A model generated the notes under the pieces. It was given only the letters and a program-made list of their open reading frames with translations, did no database searches and was not told the origin of the DNA. The position numbers were made by a program, and so were the translations under genes. 64,000 bases of DNA. It comes from Desertifilum tharense IPPAS B-1220 (GTDB lineage Bacteria; Cyanobacteriota; Cyanobacteriia; Cyanobacteriales; Desertifilaceae). Within the stretch, counting starts at the first letter, position 1. Every line of letters starts with the position of its first letter. Of this stretch, positions 26,670-35,702 are shown one piece after another. Location: positions 1-64,000 of the forward strand of contig NZ_MJGC01000088.1 in NCBI RefSeq assembly GCF_001746915.1. The letters are read 5' to 3'.

Positions 26670-27422
26670 CTAACTTTCTTGGCTGCGACGGCGACGGGTT
26701 AAAGCACCGAATGCGCCTACACCGAACAATGCCAGCATGGTTGAGGGTTCGGGAACGTCAGCCGGGGGTTGATCGATTCGGGTTCCTGCAAGACCTCGAA
26801 TCGCAATCACTACGTCATTAAAGTCGCGGTCAGAATTTTGGTTGTTACCACCTGTTGCACCCAGTTCGCCGAACAGGTCTTCAAAACCGAGGATGACCCA
26901 ATCTTGGTATTGGTAAGCAATGATGTGTTGTAAACCATCGGGGTTCTTGCTGGGGTCAGCACCATAGCGCCAGTCAGAACCTTGCCAGGGAGAGAGGAGA
27001 AATTCTACCTTGGTGCCTGCGGCTTGTTTGCCTAAGTTCCAGCCTTGGCCGAGTTCGAGTACGCCATCGTCTTCCGGCAGAACGCTATGGCGAGAAGAAA
27101 TTTCTTGAATCACTGTTTGTTCGGGGCCGCCATTAATTTTGGTAAATAGCGAGCCTCTCATGCCAGCGCCTTCGTTAATGAAAAAGACTTCTAGAGGGCT
27201 GGCACCACTGGCGAATACCAACGACATGGGATCGAGTTTAAATGCACTGGTGTTTTGAAACTCAAGTCTTTCGGGTTGAACAAACTCCTGATTAAAGAAG
27301 CTCCATAAATCCGAAGGAAGAGGACTTGCAGTGGGGGAAAAAGCTTGAGCAGCACTAGCAGCTAAAACTCCAGCAAGGGTTGCTGCTGTACCGAGTAAAC
27401 CGTTAAAGAAGTGACGCTTCAT
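26670..27422 (-). CDS. PEP-CTERM sorting domain protein, DUF4114-like
   Basis: A 250-residue exported protein, start ATG 27422 after GGAGGTTTTCAA. A signal peptide is followed by a secreted domain with the DUF4114 signature DRDFNDVVIAIRG. It ends in VPEPSTMLALFGVGAFGAL and RRRR, a complete PEP-CTERM tripartite signal. It resembles the downstream protein at 25577 in layout and terminal motif, but the central sequence is only distantly similar. Likely anchored in or released to the extracellular matrix. Confidence 0.9.
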   Translation of the reverse strand: MKRHFFNGLLGTAATLAGVLAASAAQAFSPTASPLPSDLWSFFNQEFVQPERLEFQNTSAFKLDPMSLVFASGASPLEVFFINEGAGMRGSLFTKINGGPEQTVIQEISSRHSVLPEDDGVLELGQGWNLGKQAAGTKVEFLLSPWQGSDWRYGADPSKNPDGLQHIIAYQYQDWVILGFEDLFGELGATGGNNQNSDRDFNDVVIAIRGLAGTRIDQPPADVPEPSTMLALFGVGAFGALTRRRRSQES

Positions 27423-28028
27423 TTGAAAACCTCCAATAGAGCCAGAGTGTGTGAGAGTCAGTAGGTCAAGAAAGACTAGAAGATGACGAAATAAGAAATA
27501 GGCTGAAGCTATAGGGTTATGCTAATAAGCCAGTATTCATGAATTAACGAGTAATTGTCTACCGTTCTCTGCGTTCTTATTCAACTCTTTACAGACTCGA
27601 AACATCTATAAAGAGTTGACCTGTCCTGTTTTCTATTGTGCTGCCAAAAATAGGGTGAAGCGATGATTTGGAAAGGGTTTTCGCGTGACTCATGTCACAG
27701 TTTCAGTGAATACTCTTAAGCTTAAAAATAGCTAACCACTGAATTTATTTAAGTATTTCTCTGGAAAAATATTATTCTTTTTCTAAGCAAATCAAAACCG
27801 TACTTTCCACAAACTTACCTCCTTGACCGATCCGAGATTGGGGGAAGTTGCGGAGCATTCCTGGTGATTTCACGCAAACAGGCCTCGGATCGGCGATCGC
27901 GATGGCTGCTCTGAGGGAGACTCAATTTGAGGAAGAAGATCGGCGGGGTTCAAAATGTAACGGATTGCAACGCTATAATTAAAGGCGACTAAATCTCAGA
28001 AATATTACAGAGCAAAATCAACACACAC
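27423..28028. promoter_or_regulatory. Upstream region of pds
   Basis: This 606-base stretch has no gene. A perfect ten-base inverted repeat, CCGATCCGAG at 27827-27836 and CTCGGATCGG at 27884-27893, lies about 140 bases before pds. TATAAT at 27974-27979 is a good -10 box with only a poor -35 hexamer. It would give a leader of about 45 bases. A 26-codon frame ending at the same place has no ribosome binding site. Confidence 0.5.
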
Positions 28029-29444
28029 ATGCGAGTTGCGATCGCCGGAGCGGGATTAGCTGGACTTGCCTGCGCGAAGTACCTAACGGACGCAGGTTAT
28101 ACCCCTATCGTTCTCGAACGTCGAGATGTCCTCGGTGGCAAAGTGGCTGCTTGGCAGGACGAAGACGGGGACTGGTACGAAACCGGGTTACACATCTTTT
28201 TCGGAGCCTATCCGAATATATTGCAGCTCTTCAAAGAGCTAGACATTGAAGATCGGCTGCAATGGAAAGAACACACCATGATCTTCAATCAGCCCGAAGT
28301 ACCTGGAACCTACTCTCGCTTCGATTTTCCCGATATCCCTGCACCCTGGAATGGGATTGTAGCGATTTTGCGGAATAACGATATGCTGACCTGGCCCGAA
28401 AAAATTAAATTTGGTCTAGGTCTGATTCCAGCGATGATCCAAGGTCAGAACTACGTCGAACAAATGGATCGATATTCCTTCTCCGAGTGGCTGAAGCTGC
28501 AAAATGTGCCGCCGAGAGTGGAAAAAGAAGTCTTCATCGCCATGTCAAAGGCGCTGAACTTCATCGATCCGGATGAAATTTCTTCTACGGTCATCCTGAC
28601 GGCTCTCAACCGCTTTCTCCAAGAGAAGAATGGCTCAAAAATGGCCTTCCTGGACGGTTCGCCAACGGAACGCTTGTGCCAACCCATCGTAGATTACATT
28701 ACCGAACGCGGCGGGGAAGTCCGCCTGAATGCGCCGGTTAAAGAGTTTCTGCTCGATGAAGATGGCAAGGTTCGCGGTTTCCTAATGCGCGGTTTGGACG
28801 GACAGCCCGATGAGGTGCTGACAGCCGATCTCTATGTTTCGGCGATGCCTGTCGATCCGCTGAAGGTGATGCTTCCGGAACCTTGGCGACAACTGGATTA
28901 CTTTAAGCAGTTGGATGGCTTAGAAGGGGTTCCGGTGATTAATCTCCACCTGTGGTTTGACCGAAAACTGACTGATATCGATCATCTGCTGTTTTCGCGA
29001 TCGCCCTTACTCAGCGTTTACGCAGATATGAGCAATACCTGCAAAGCCTACGCTAACCCCGATCGCTCAATGCTAGAACTGGTACTCGCGCCAGCAAAAG
29101 ATTGGATTAGCAAATCCGATAGCGAGATTGTTGAGGCGACTTTAGCAGAACTCGAACAACTGTTTCCCCAACATTTTAGCGGCGACGACCGGGCCAAATT
29201 GCTGAAATATCATGTGGTGAAAACACCGCGTTCGGTTTATAAAGCCACTCCCGGCCGCCAACAGCACCGTCCTTCCCAGACTACGCCGATTTCTAATTTC
29301 TTTTTAACAGGCGATTACACCATGCAACGTTACCTGGCCAGTATGGAAGGGGCCGTACTTTCTGGTAAGCTGACAGCGCAGGCGATCGCGAACAGTAATC
29401 GACCTTCGGTGACAAATACTCAACCGATTGGCGTTGGCAGTTAG
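28029..29444 (+). CDS. pds: 15-cis-phytoene desaturase
   Basis: A 471-residue FAD enzyme of the plant type (CrtP). The N-terminal dinucleotide fold is MRVAIAGAGLAGLACAKYL, and ERRDVLGGKVAAWQDEDGDW holds the FAD contact region. The C-terminus has FFLTGDYTMQRYLASMEGAVLSG, a family signature. It converts phytoene to zeta-carotene through phytofluene, with plastoquinone as electron acceptor, at the thylakoid. It is directly followed by crtB, 84 bases downstream. The pair is a conserved cyanobacterial operon for the first two carotenoid steps. Confidence 0.98.
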   Translation: MRVAIAGAGLAGLACAKYLTDAGYTPIVLERRDVLGGKVAAWQDEDGDWYETGLHIFFGAYPNILQLFKELDIEDRLQWKEHTMIFNQPEVPGTYSRFDFPDIPAPWNGIVAILRNNDMLTWPEKIKFGLGLIPAMIQGQNYVEQMDRYSFSEWLKLQNVPPRVEKEVFIAMSKALNFIDPDEISSTVILTALNRFLQEKNGSKMAFLDGSPTERLCQPIVDYITERGGEVRLNAPVKEFLLDEDGKVRGFLMRGLDGQPDEVLTADLYVSAMPVDPLKVMLPEPWRQLDYFKQLDGLEGVPVINLHLWFDRKLTDIDHLLFSRSPLLSVYADMSNTCKAYANPDRSMLELVLAPAKDWISKSDSEIVEATLAELEQLFPQHFSGDDRAKLLKYHVVKTPRSVYKATPGRQQHRPSQTTPISNFFLTGDYTMQRYLASMEGAVLSGKLTAQAIANSNRPSVTNTQPIGVGS

Positions 29445-29528
29445 CTTTTGTCCTTCTGTCTGCGATTGGATATTTCCACTCTTACCGATTACTGACCTTA
29501 AGCAGATCGCGCTTTTGCTCATATACGA

Positions 29529-30458
29529 ATGCTACAAATCTCTAAGTCCCCTTGCATGAGAAGCCTGACCTCAGTAGAGGACTCCTACGAACTCTGCCGT
29601 AAGATCACCGCCCAGTACGCGAAGACGTTTTATCTGGGAACTTTATTGATGCCAGAAGAAAAACGTCGCGCAATTTGGGCGATTTATGCGTGGTGTCGGC
29701 GTACGGACGAGCTAGTAGACGGAAAGGAAGCGGCCGGAACGACCCCCGAAACGCTCGATCGTTGGGAACAACAGCTAGAATCTGTATTTCGCGGCGATCC
29801 GGTTGATGATACCGATGTGGCGTTAGTCGATACGCTTTCTAGTTTTCCGTTGGATATTCAACCCTTTCGCGATATGGTGGCAGGTCAGCGTATGGATCTG
29901 TACCGCAGTCGCTATGAGACGTTTGAGGAACTTTACCTCTATTGCTATCGAGTGGCGGGTACGGTCGGTTTGATGTCTACGGCCGTGATGGGGGTTGATT
30001 GCTCCCGGAATACGGCTCCGTGGAATCAGGCGTGCGAACCCTACTTACCGATAGAGGAAGCGATCGCCCTGGGAATTGCCAACCAACTCACTAATATCCT
30101 GCGCGATGTGGGGGAAGATGCGCGACGAGGCCGCATCTATTTACCCCAAGCTGAGTTAGCGCTGTTTAACTATACCGAGCAGGATTTGATGAATGGGGTG
30201 GTAGACGAACGCTGGCGCGAGTTTATGAGGTTTCAGATTCAACGCGCTCGCAAATTCTTTACCCAGGCGGAAAAGGGCGTTCGCTGGCTGATTCCCGACG
30301 CGCGCTGGCCGGTTTGGTCGGCGTTGATGCTGTACGCGCAAATTTTGGATGCCATTGAGCGCAACCAATACGATGTATTTACCCAACGCGCTTACGTCTC
30401 AACCTCTCGGAAGTTAGTGAGTTTGCCCGTTGCCTATTTGCGATCGCAAGTCTTGTAG
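29529..30458 (+). CDS. crtB: Phytoene synthase
   Basis: A 309-residue all-helical prenyl transferase. Both aspartate-rich motifs are present: RRTDELVDG near residue 60 and ANQLTNILRDVGEDARRGR near 180-200. It condenses two geranylgeranyl diphosphates to phytoene, which is then used by the desaturase encoded just upstream. The start at 29529 gives a short N-terminal extension; an internal ATG (MRSLTSVEDSYELC) ten codons later is also possible. It is followed within a few bases by a small conserved gene. Confidence 0.98.
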   Translation: MLQISKSPCMRSLTSVEDSYELCRKITAQYAKTFYLGTLLMPEEKRRAIWAIYAWCRRTDELVDGKEAAGTTPETLDRWEQQLESVFRGDPVDDTDVALVDTLSSFPLDIQPFRDMVAGQRMDLYRSRYETFEELYLYCYRVAGTVGLMSTAVMGVDCSRNTAPWNQACEPYLPIEEAIALGIANQLTNILRDVGEDARRGRIYLPQAELALFNYTEQDLMNGVVDERWREFMRFQIQRARKFFTQAEKGVRWLIPDARWPVWSALMLYAQILDAIERNQYDVFTQRAYVSTSRKLVSLPVAYLRSQVL

Positions 30459-30500
30459 TGGGGGTTGGCTCCCCTTTCTTCCTTTTCCCGAAATAGCACC

Positions 30501-30893
30501 ATGCAGCTTGAATTCGTTCCGGTTGAAGAGTTTTATTTTGCCTTGACGCTGGCGGTAAAGCCGCTGGAAGAAATCGATCGTCCGGGTTTAGTTGAGCAAG
30601 TGCGATCGCGCCTGCACGCCGAACTCGGACAGCCTTCTACAGTGGCAGCAGCGGCTCATAATACGTTTAATTATGTGTTTCGCGTCCCGGATGTGGAAAA
30701 TACCCCCGCCCCCCGGTTAATTGTCTCAGTTTTGGATTGGCACGATAAACTTCGCATCAGTAGCGATTATGGCTGGGCTTTGGATGCCGAACGCAAGCCA
30801 ACGCGCACCCTTTTGTTTGAACAGCGTGCGGATTTTGCTCAGGTTTTGCGATCGCATTTACAAGATTGGTGGCAAATTCCCCTAATTCAGTAA
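30501..30893 (+). CDS. Conserved hypothetical protein downstream of crtB
   Basis: The protein is 130 residues from ATG 30501; the reading frame reaches back to a TTG at 30465. It starts MQLEFVPVEEFYFALTL and has no signal peptide or membrane helix. It carries a compact alpha/beta pattern with DWHDKLRISSDYGWALDAERKPTRTL. It lies 42 bases after crtB and may be cotranscribed. I do not recognise a family or function; the neighbourhood hints at carotenoid metabolism only by position. Confidence 0.75.
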   Translation: MQLEFVPVEEFYFALTLAVKPLEEIDRPGLVEQVRSRLHAELGQPSTVAAAAHNTFNYVFRVPDVENTPAPRLIVSVLDWHDKLRISSDYGWALDAERKPTRTLLFEQRADFAQVLRSHLQDWWQIPLIQ

Positions 30894-30933
30894 GGAGCTA
30901 CTCTGGAATGGAGAGTAACTCCTGCAAGCGGCG

Positions 30934-31686
30934 TTAAGCGTTTTTCGCAGACAACCGCCGACGATACCAACTGAGTCCAAATAAAGCACCTAAGCCCAGT
31001 AAAGCACCCGTTGAACTAGATTCCGGGATTTTGACCTCTGCTTCTGTGGTGCCCACAGCACTGAGGGCAAAATCGCTATTTTCAAATCCTGTGGGGATAT
31101 TCCCATCGGCATCGGTATTTAAAACAGGAGTTAGACTAAATCCGGAGATCGATGAATCGCTGAAAGGATTGAGAATGCGATAGGAACCCCCGCGACCCAC
31201 CAGAGAAGGCGAGAGGTTGACAACGCTTCCCCCCAGACTCCATACCGCAGAAGTATCCCCGGTAATGGTCAGCGTCCCAACGCCTGCATCCGATGTCACC
31301 TGGGCGATTTCAAAGACTTCATCTTCGTAAACCCCAGGTTGATACATAAAGCTTAAGTCGAGAAACTCCAAAACCGAAGAACGCGCAAAGTCAACGCGCA
31401 GAATTTCTCCGATGTCAATTTCACCGCGAGAAGGGTCGCGACCTAAATTTTGAGCATCGTCAGCAACGCCCAAACCTTGAACGCCACCAATGGTTTTGGT
31501 GGTAATTTCTTTGTTGCCGGGTTGAGCCGTTAGCGTAAAGAAGTCATTGACTAAACAGGTGTTCTGACCCACGCAAAATTCTGCATCAGCAGCCGTGAAA
31601 GAAGCTGCGATCGCATTCGGGGCAGTCGTTGCTAACCATCCCCCCGTCAAGAGACCAAACCAAAGGGCAGTCTGTTTGAGATTCAA
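30934..31686 (-). CDS. PEP-CTERM-like exported protein
   Basis: A 250-residue protein with start TTG 31686; AGGAG lies nine bases upstream and no ATG fits. A signal peptide (LWFGLLTGGWLATTAPNAIA) precedes a beta-rich secreted domain (FDLSFMYQPGVYEDEVFEIAQV region). The C-terminus reads IPESSSTGALLGLGALFGL then RRR, a PEP-CTERM signal in which the usual PEP is PES. A third such protein in this window. The function of the central domain is unknown. Confidence 0.75.
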   Translation of the reverse strand: MNLKQTALWFGLLTGGWLATTAPNAIAASFTAADAEFCVGQNTCLVNDFFTLTAQPGNKEITTKTIGGVQGLGVADDAQNLGRDPSRGEIDIGEILRVDFARSSVLEFLDLSFMYQPGVYEDEVFEIAQVTSDAGVGTLTITGDTSAVWSLGGSVVNLSPSLVGRGGSYRILNPFSDSSISGFSLTPVLNTDADGNIPTGFENSDFALSAVGTTEAEVKIPESSSTGALLGLGALFGLSWYRRRLSAKNA

Positions 31687-32286
31687 GGAAGTTAACTCCT
31701 ATTGACTCGAAACAACAAGCGCCATTATGTCAAAGCTTTTTAAGTTTTTCATCCTCTATTTGAAAGAGGATTCAGTTATTTTTTGATGACATCAAGGTCA
31801 TTCTTGTAAAAAATAAAACCTGAGATTTTTGGGCGTTTTCGTTCAAATTACCCAGTTTTTATAAAAATCCAGATCTTTTTTATACTGGAGATTGAAAGTA
31901 AAATCTTATCCCAATGCCTTGATACTGCCCCAATCCATCCGTTCTATAAACTCTGAATTCAAAATTTCAACCAACCTGCGGTATCCTCAACACCCCAATC
32001 ATTCCTAAGATATCAGTAGCGAAAGTTGTGTGTTGCAAAAAACATTTACCGTAAGATTAGCGATATAGGATTTTCATATTCAAAATCAAAATAAAAAAGC
32101 GCGATCGCAATCAAATCTAGATGCGACAAAAACAGCTTCCGTATCCATTTAAGCTTGAAAATCCCCGTCCCGAACCGAAAACAAAGCAAAATAATGTAAC
32201 GTCTATCGCTGTCCCCAGAACAAATAGGATAGACTGAACTGTTCAAAAGATACCTGGCAAGCATTTCAAGCCCCTTGAGATCGACG
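31687..32286. other. AT-rich intergenic region
   Basis: This 600-base stretch separates two divergent genes. It includes a small hairpin (ATCCTCT/AGAGGAT near 31755-31775) and many T- or A-rich tracts. A 151-codon minus-strand frame across its right half and into the next gene shows no family features. I consider it non-coding. Confidence 0.45.
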
Positions 32287-32946
32287 ATGAGAAAGCCACA
32301 GTCCGTCAAAGCCTTGGAAGAGTTAGGACGGGTGCAACTCTCCAAAAGTTTTTTTATGCGCGAGTTTCTGTATTCTGAAATCTCGCAAATTGAAGGTATT
32401 CCCAATATCCCAGACAATCCTGAATTGGCGATCGCCGCCGGAAAAAATCTCTGCGAGAAGGTGCTAGAACCGATCCAAGACGCACTCGGACGTATTACCA
32501 TCCGTTCTGCTTATCGTTCTTGTGCAGTCAACGCCAAAGGAGCAGAGGATCAGAACCAATATAACTGTGCCAACAACGAGTCAAACTACGCAGCACATAT
32601 TTGGGATATGAAAGATGCCGCAGGATACATGGGAGCAACCACCTGTATTATTGTGACCTCATTTATCCCCTATTACGATCGCACTAAAACTAAAGACTGG
32701 ACGGCGCTGGCTTGGTGGATACACGATCGCATTGATGCCTATACTGAGATGACTTTCTTCCCCAAATACGCCGCGTTCAATATTCGTTGGAGCGAGAACC
32801 CAAAGCTTTCAAAAACAATCTATAGTTATGCTGAGAATCCACATACGCGTAAGAATAAGGGATATTTGACCAAAGCAGGAATGGATAACTTTACAGGGTC
32901 GCACGAACAGTTTTATCGAGAATTTCTTGATTCAATAAATTCTTAA
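32287..32946 (+). CDS. Hypothetical protein, possibly M15 peptidase-like
   Basis: The protein is 219 residues from ATG 32287. It begins with a helical part (LSKSFFMREFLYSEISQIEG). The region RITIRSAYRSCAVN resembles the SGYRS motif of M15-type D-Ala-D-Ala carboxypeptidases. Downstream AAHIWDMKDAAG could replace the usual zinc motif SxHxxGxAxD, and a later His is in WWIHDRID. The match is partial, so zinc binding is unproven. No signal peptide. The function is unknown; lipid or wall turnover is only a possibility. Confidence 0.5.
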   Translation: MRKPQSVKALEELGRVQLSKSFFMREFLYSEISQIEGIPNIPDNPELAIAAGKNLCEKVLEPIQDALGRITIRSAYRSCAVNAKGAEDQNQYNCANNESNYAAHIWDMKDAAGYMGATTCIIVTSFIPYYDRTKTKDWTALAWWIHDRIDAYTEMTFFPKYAAFNIRWSENPKLSKTIYSYAENPHTRKNKGYLTKAGMDNFTGSHEQFYREFLDSINS

Positions 32947-33043
32947 GAAACTATCAAGCGAGCAAAGTAGATTTTTTCAGAGTCGGAGGCGATCGCAAAC
33001 GGTTGGCGCAAAGCACCCAGATAGCGATCGCCTCAACTATCCC

Positions 33044-33754
33044 CTAAGTAACAAGCGTCACAGTTCCACTATCAAGATCGTAGCGACCGCCTACAATCCT
33101 TAACTGACCGGATTGTACGCGCTCTGTAAGCAGTTGCGATCGCTTTAACTGTTCCATCTGATAGCGGACATTCGCAGTTACCGCATTATCCACCAAATCC
33201 CCTGACAAACCCTTAACCTGTTCCACCGCAGGCAGAATCGGCTTCACAAACGCACCAATCGCCCCAGGAAGAGGCTCATTTTGCACCGCCGCAGTCACGG
33301 CACCGCAGCGTTCGTGACCGAGTACCATTAAAACTGGAGTACCTAACAATACTACAGCGTATTCAATACTCCCCAGCGCTTCAGGCGTTGCAATATTCCC
33401 AGCAATCCGCACATCGAAAATATCGCCAATCCCTTGATCGAAAACAATCTCCGCCGGAACTCGCGAATCTGCACAGCTTAAAACTGTCGCAAAGGGATGT
33501 TGTGCCTGTGCTACTTCCAACAGCCGCGCCGCCGATTGATCGGGGTATTCTGGATGATGCTGCACAAACCGCTGATTTCCCTCTAGTAACTTCTGTAAAG
33601 CCTCATCGGGATTGAGGGAGGAAGCACCCGAAAGCTCGGCAGCTTGTGCCTGTTTGACTTGCCACGAAAGACTGCTTGCTGTAAGGCTAAAAGCACCGAT
33701 TGAGCCAAATTTGAGAAAATTACGACGACCAATAAAACCTGTTCTATAACCCAT
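33044..33754 (-). CDS. ecaB: Beta carbonic anhydrase with Tat signal
   Basis: A 236-residue protein. The N-terminus has the twin-arginine motif GRRNFLKFG and a hydrophobic segment ending QAQAAE, so it is exported folded. The zinc site of beta carbonic anhydrase is present: C94-A-D-S-R98, H147 and C150 in GHERCGAV. Exported enzymes of this class (EcaB of Synechocystis) convert bicarbonate and CO2 at the cell surface. The gene lies 105 bases after sbtB on the same strand, so it may belong to the carbon-uptake unit, though a hairpin separates them. The symbol is a best guess. Confidence 0.9.
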   Translation of the reverse strand: MGYRTGFIGRRNFLKFGSIGAFSLTASSLSWQVKQAQAAELSGASSLNPDEALQKLLEGNQRFVQHHPEYPDQSAARLLEVAQAQHPFATVLSCADSRVPAEIVFDQGIGDIFDVRIAGNIATPEALGSIEYAVVLLGTPVLMVLGHERCGAVTAAVQNEPLPGAIGAFVKPILPAVEQVKGLSGDLVDNAVTANVRYQMEQLKRSQLLTERVQSGQLRIVGGRYDLDSGTVTLVT

Positions 33755-33775
33755 ACTCGATTCTCCAGAAAAAAT

Positions 33776-33854
33776 GGAGAATTAAAAATGCAAAATTAAA
33801 AAATCAAAGCAAAACGTTAAGCTTAACTTTCTAATTCCTAATTTTTAATTCTCC
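33776..33854. repeat. Long AT-rich inverted repeat between sbtB and the carbonic anhydrase gene
   Basis: GGAGAATTAAAAAT at 33776-33789 and its perfect reverse complement at 33841-33854 frame 51 bases of AT-rich sequence. It starts six bases after the sbtB stop and could act as terminator, attenuator or RNA stabiliser. It also looks like a decayed short mobile repeat. Confidence 0.8.
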
Positions 33855-33859
33855 TCACC

Positions 33860-34171
33860 TCATAGCGATGCGATACATTTAACAGAGCGGATTTCCATTA
33901 CATCTGAGATGTAACAGGTTCCTCCAAACTTATTCAACAAAGGACGAACGTTCTCTACTACGCCCTTAAGTTGATCGGGCATACAGAAAGCGATGATATA
34001 AACGTTATCCAGCATGGTCATATCTAAATCTTCAGTGCCTTCTCGCAATCCTTGTCCGGCAACATTGCGAATCACCGCATGACCGTGGACGCCCGATTTA
34101 TTTAAACTATCCAAAATCTTGCTGAGTTCAAACGAGTTGGCAATGATTTCGATTCTTTTGACAAGATGCAT
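33860..34171 (-). CDS. sbtB: PII-like signalling protein SbtB
   Basis: A 103-residue protein from ATG 34171; the frame runs further up into sbtA but that part is not SbtB. It begins MHLVKRIEIIANSFELSKIL and has the T-loop region with AGQGLREGTEDLDM. SbtB forms trimers that bind cAMP, AMP, ADP and ATP and inhibits SbtA. The C-terminus ends IRSVKCIASL. The CGPxGC redox hairpin of Synechocystis SbtB is not visible here. The start is four bases after the sbtA stop, so they are translated together. Confidence 0.93.
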   Translation of the reverse strand: MHLVKRIEIIANSFELSKILDSLNKSGVHGHAVIRNVAGQGLREGTEDLDMTMLDNVYIIAFCMPDQLKGVVENVRPLLNKFGGTCYISDVMEIRSVKCIASL

Positions 34172-34175
34172 GGGA

Positions 34176-35144
34176 TTACCTCCACAACAGGTTGATTCCG
34201 TACATATAAAGCGGGATTCCCACAATGATGTTGAACGGGAATGTGACTGCTAGGGCTGTTGAAACGTAAAGGCTGGGGTTTGCTTCAGGTACCGTCATCC
34301 GCATCGCAGCCGGAACTGCAATGTAGGAAGCGCTGGCACAGAGAACGGAGAATAAGAGCGCGTCTCCTTGAGGCATATTGATAAATTTAGCGATCGCTAA
34401 TCCAATGCCTGCGTTGACTATAGGAATCAGTATGGCAAACGAGATCAGAAAAACCCCAGTTTTTTGCAAGTCTTTAATTCTTCTAGCGGCAACCAGTCCC
34501 ATATCCAGCAAAAAGAAAGTGAGAACGCCGTAAAACATCCCTTGGGTAAAGGGTTCTAAAACTTGCCAACCATGTTCTCCCGTCAACATCCCGATTAGCA
34601 GGCTGCCAACCAGCAGGAAGACGGAACTGTTAAGAAATGCTTCTTGTAGCACTTCAGACCACGCAAATTCTCGCTTTTCATCGACGGTAAACAAATTGAC
34701 GAGGATCAAACCCACAATGATTGCAGGAGATTCCATTAGCGCTAGTGCTGCAACCATGTAGCCATCAAAATCAATGTTCAGTTCCGTCAGAAATGCGCTT
34801 GCAGTAATAAAGGTGACGGCGCTGATCGAGCCATAGGTAGCTGCGATCGCGGCAGCATCGTAGGTATCGAGCTTCAGTTTAAGAATAAAGAAAGTGTACA
34901 GCGGGACGACACAAGCCATAATCGTCGCCGCCAGGAGCGTTAGAACCACTTCCTGGGTGACACCACTTTTAGTCAGTTCTACCCCTCCTTTAAACCCAAT
35001 CGCAAGTAGCAGATACAGCGAGAAGAGTTTGGGAATCGGCGCGGGAATTTCTAAGTCAGATTTGACAAGAACCGCCGTCATCCCCAAGAAGAAAAACAGA
35101 ATGGGTGGGTTTAGGATATTGGACACAATCAAGCTGGCATCCAT
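34176..35144 (-). CDS. sbtA: Sodium-dependent bicarbonate transporter SbtA
   Basis: The protein is 322 residues from ATG 35144, which lies eight bases after GGAGGG; ATG 35150 is too close to that site. Ten hydrophobic helices are visible, with an N-terminus DASLIVSNILNPPILFFFLGM and the family motif TYGSISAVTFITASAFL. SbtA is the high-affinity Na+/HCO3- symporter of the carbon-concentrating mechanism, induced by low CO2. It is followed directly by sbtB, its regulator. Confidence 0.97.
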   Translation of the reverse strand: MDASLIVSNILNPPILFFFLGMTAVLVKSDLEIPAPIPKLFSLYLLLAIGFKGGVELTKSGVTQEVVLTLLAATIMACVVPLYTFFILKLKLDTYDAAAIAATYGSISAVTFITASAFLTELNIDFDGYMVAALALMESPAIIVGLILVNLFTVDEKREFAWSEVLQEAFLNSSVFLLVGSLLIGMLTGEHGWQVLEPFTQGMFYGVLTFFLLDMGLVAARRIKDLQKTGVFLISFAILIPIVNAGIGLAIAKFINMPQGDALLFSVLCASASYIAVPAAMRMTVPEANPSLYVSTALAVTFPFNIIVGIPLYMYGINLLWR

Positions 35145-35702
35145 GTCCATCCCTCCTGAGACTGACAAAGCTGAAAGTTAAAAAAACTTTGCATTGTGTA
35201 GATACTGATGTAACGGTTGAATCATGATGTATCGCGTTCTGTCACCCTCTGTCAATCAGATAGTGTAGTATCCCAAGAATCGTTCAATATGAGTTGGGTC
35301 AACAATTGTGAATGAGTAGTAAGGGCAATTAATTGTTTGCTTCTACGAACCTTCAGCAACGTGTATTACAGTTTAAGGTGCGAAGGACTTTAAGATATCA
35401 TTAAATTTCATCATAAAACCCAGACATAAAGATCATGCTAGGGAGGGGTTTTTATTCAGATGTGAGATAATCATCCAATGACCAAAGTAACGTCGGTTCA
35501 TTGTGCTAAAGCTATCAGTTAAAGTTATCAGTCAAAACCAAGAACGCAAGGAGGACGAGGAGAAATAACGCTCCTAGCGTAGGAAGATTACTCATATTTG
35601 GAGGCAAAAAAACTCTCCAAAAACCCTTCCAAGAAAGCACCTCTGCTGGAATGTTCTGCTTAATAGTCCACAGTCCAAGTTAAGACCTCTTAAGGAGACG
35701 AC
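35145..35702. promoter_or_regulatory. Control region between sbtA and the 31-residue-repeat gene
   Basis: A 558-base region between divergent genes. In the sbtA leader AAAGTT-AAAAA-AACTTT at 35174-35190 is an inverted repeat, and ATCATGAT and CAATTAATTG are small palindromes. LysR-type control of sbtA is known in other species, but I do not see an unambiguous NdhR or CmpR box. On the plus side AAGGAGACGAC is a strong ribosome binding site for the gene at 35703. Confidence 0.4.

Noticed and set aside
32046..32501. 151-codon frame on the minus strand
   Set aside because: It overlaps the start of the better supported plus-strand gene and has no recognisable domain.
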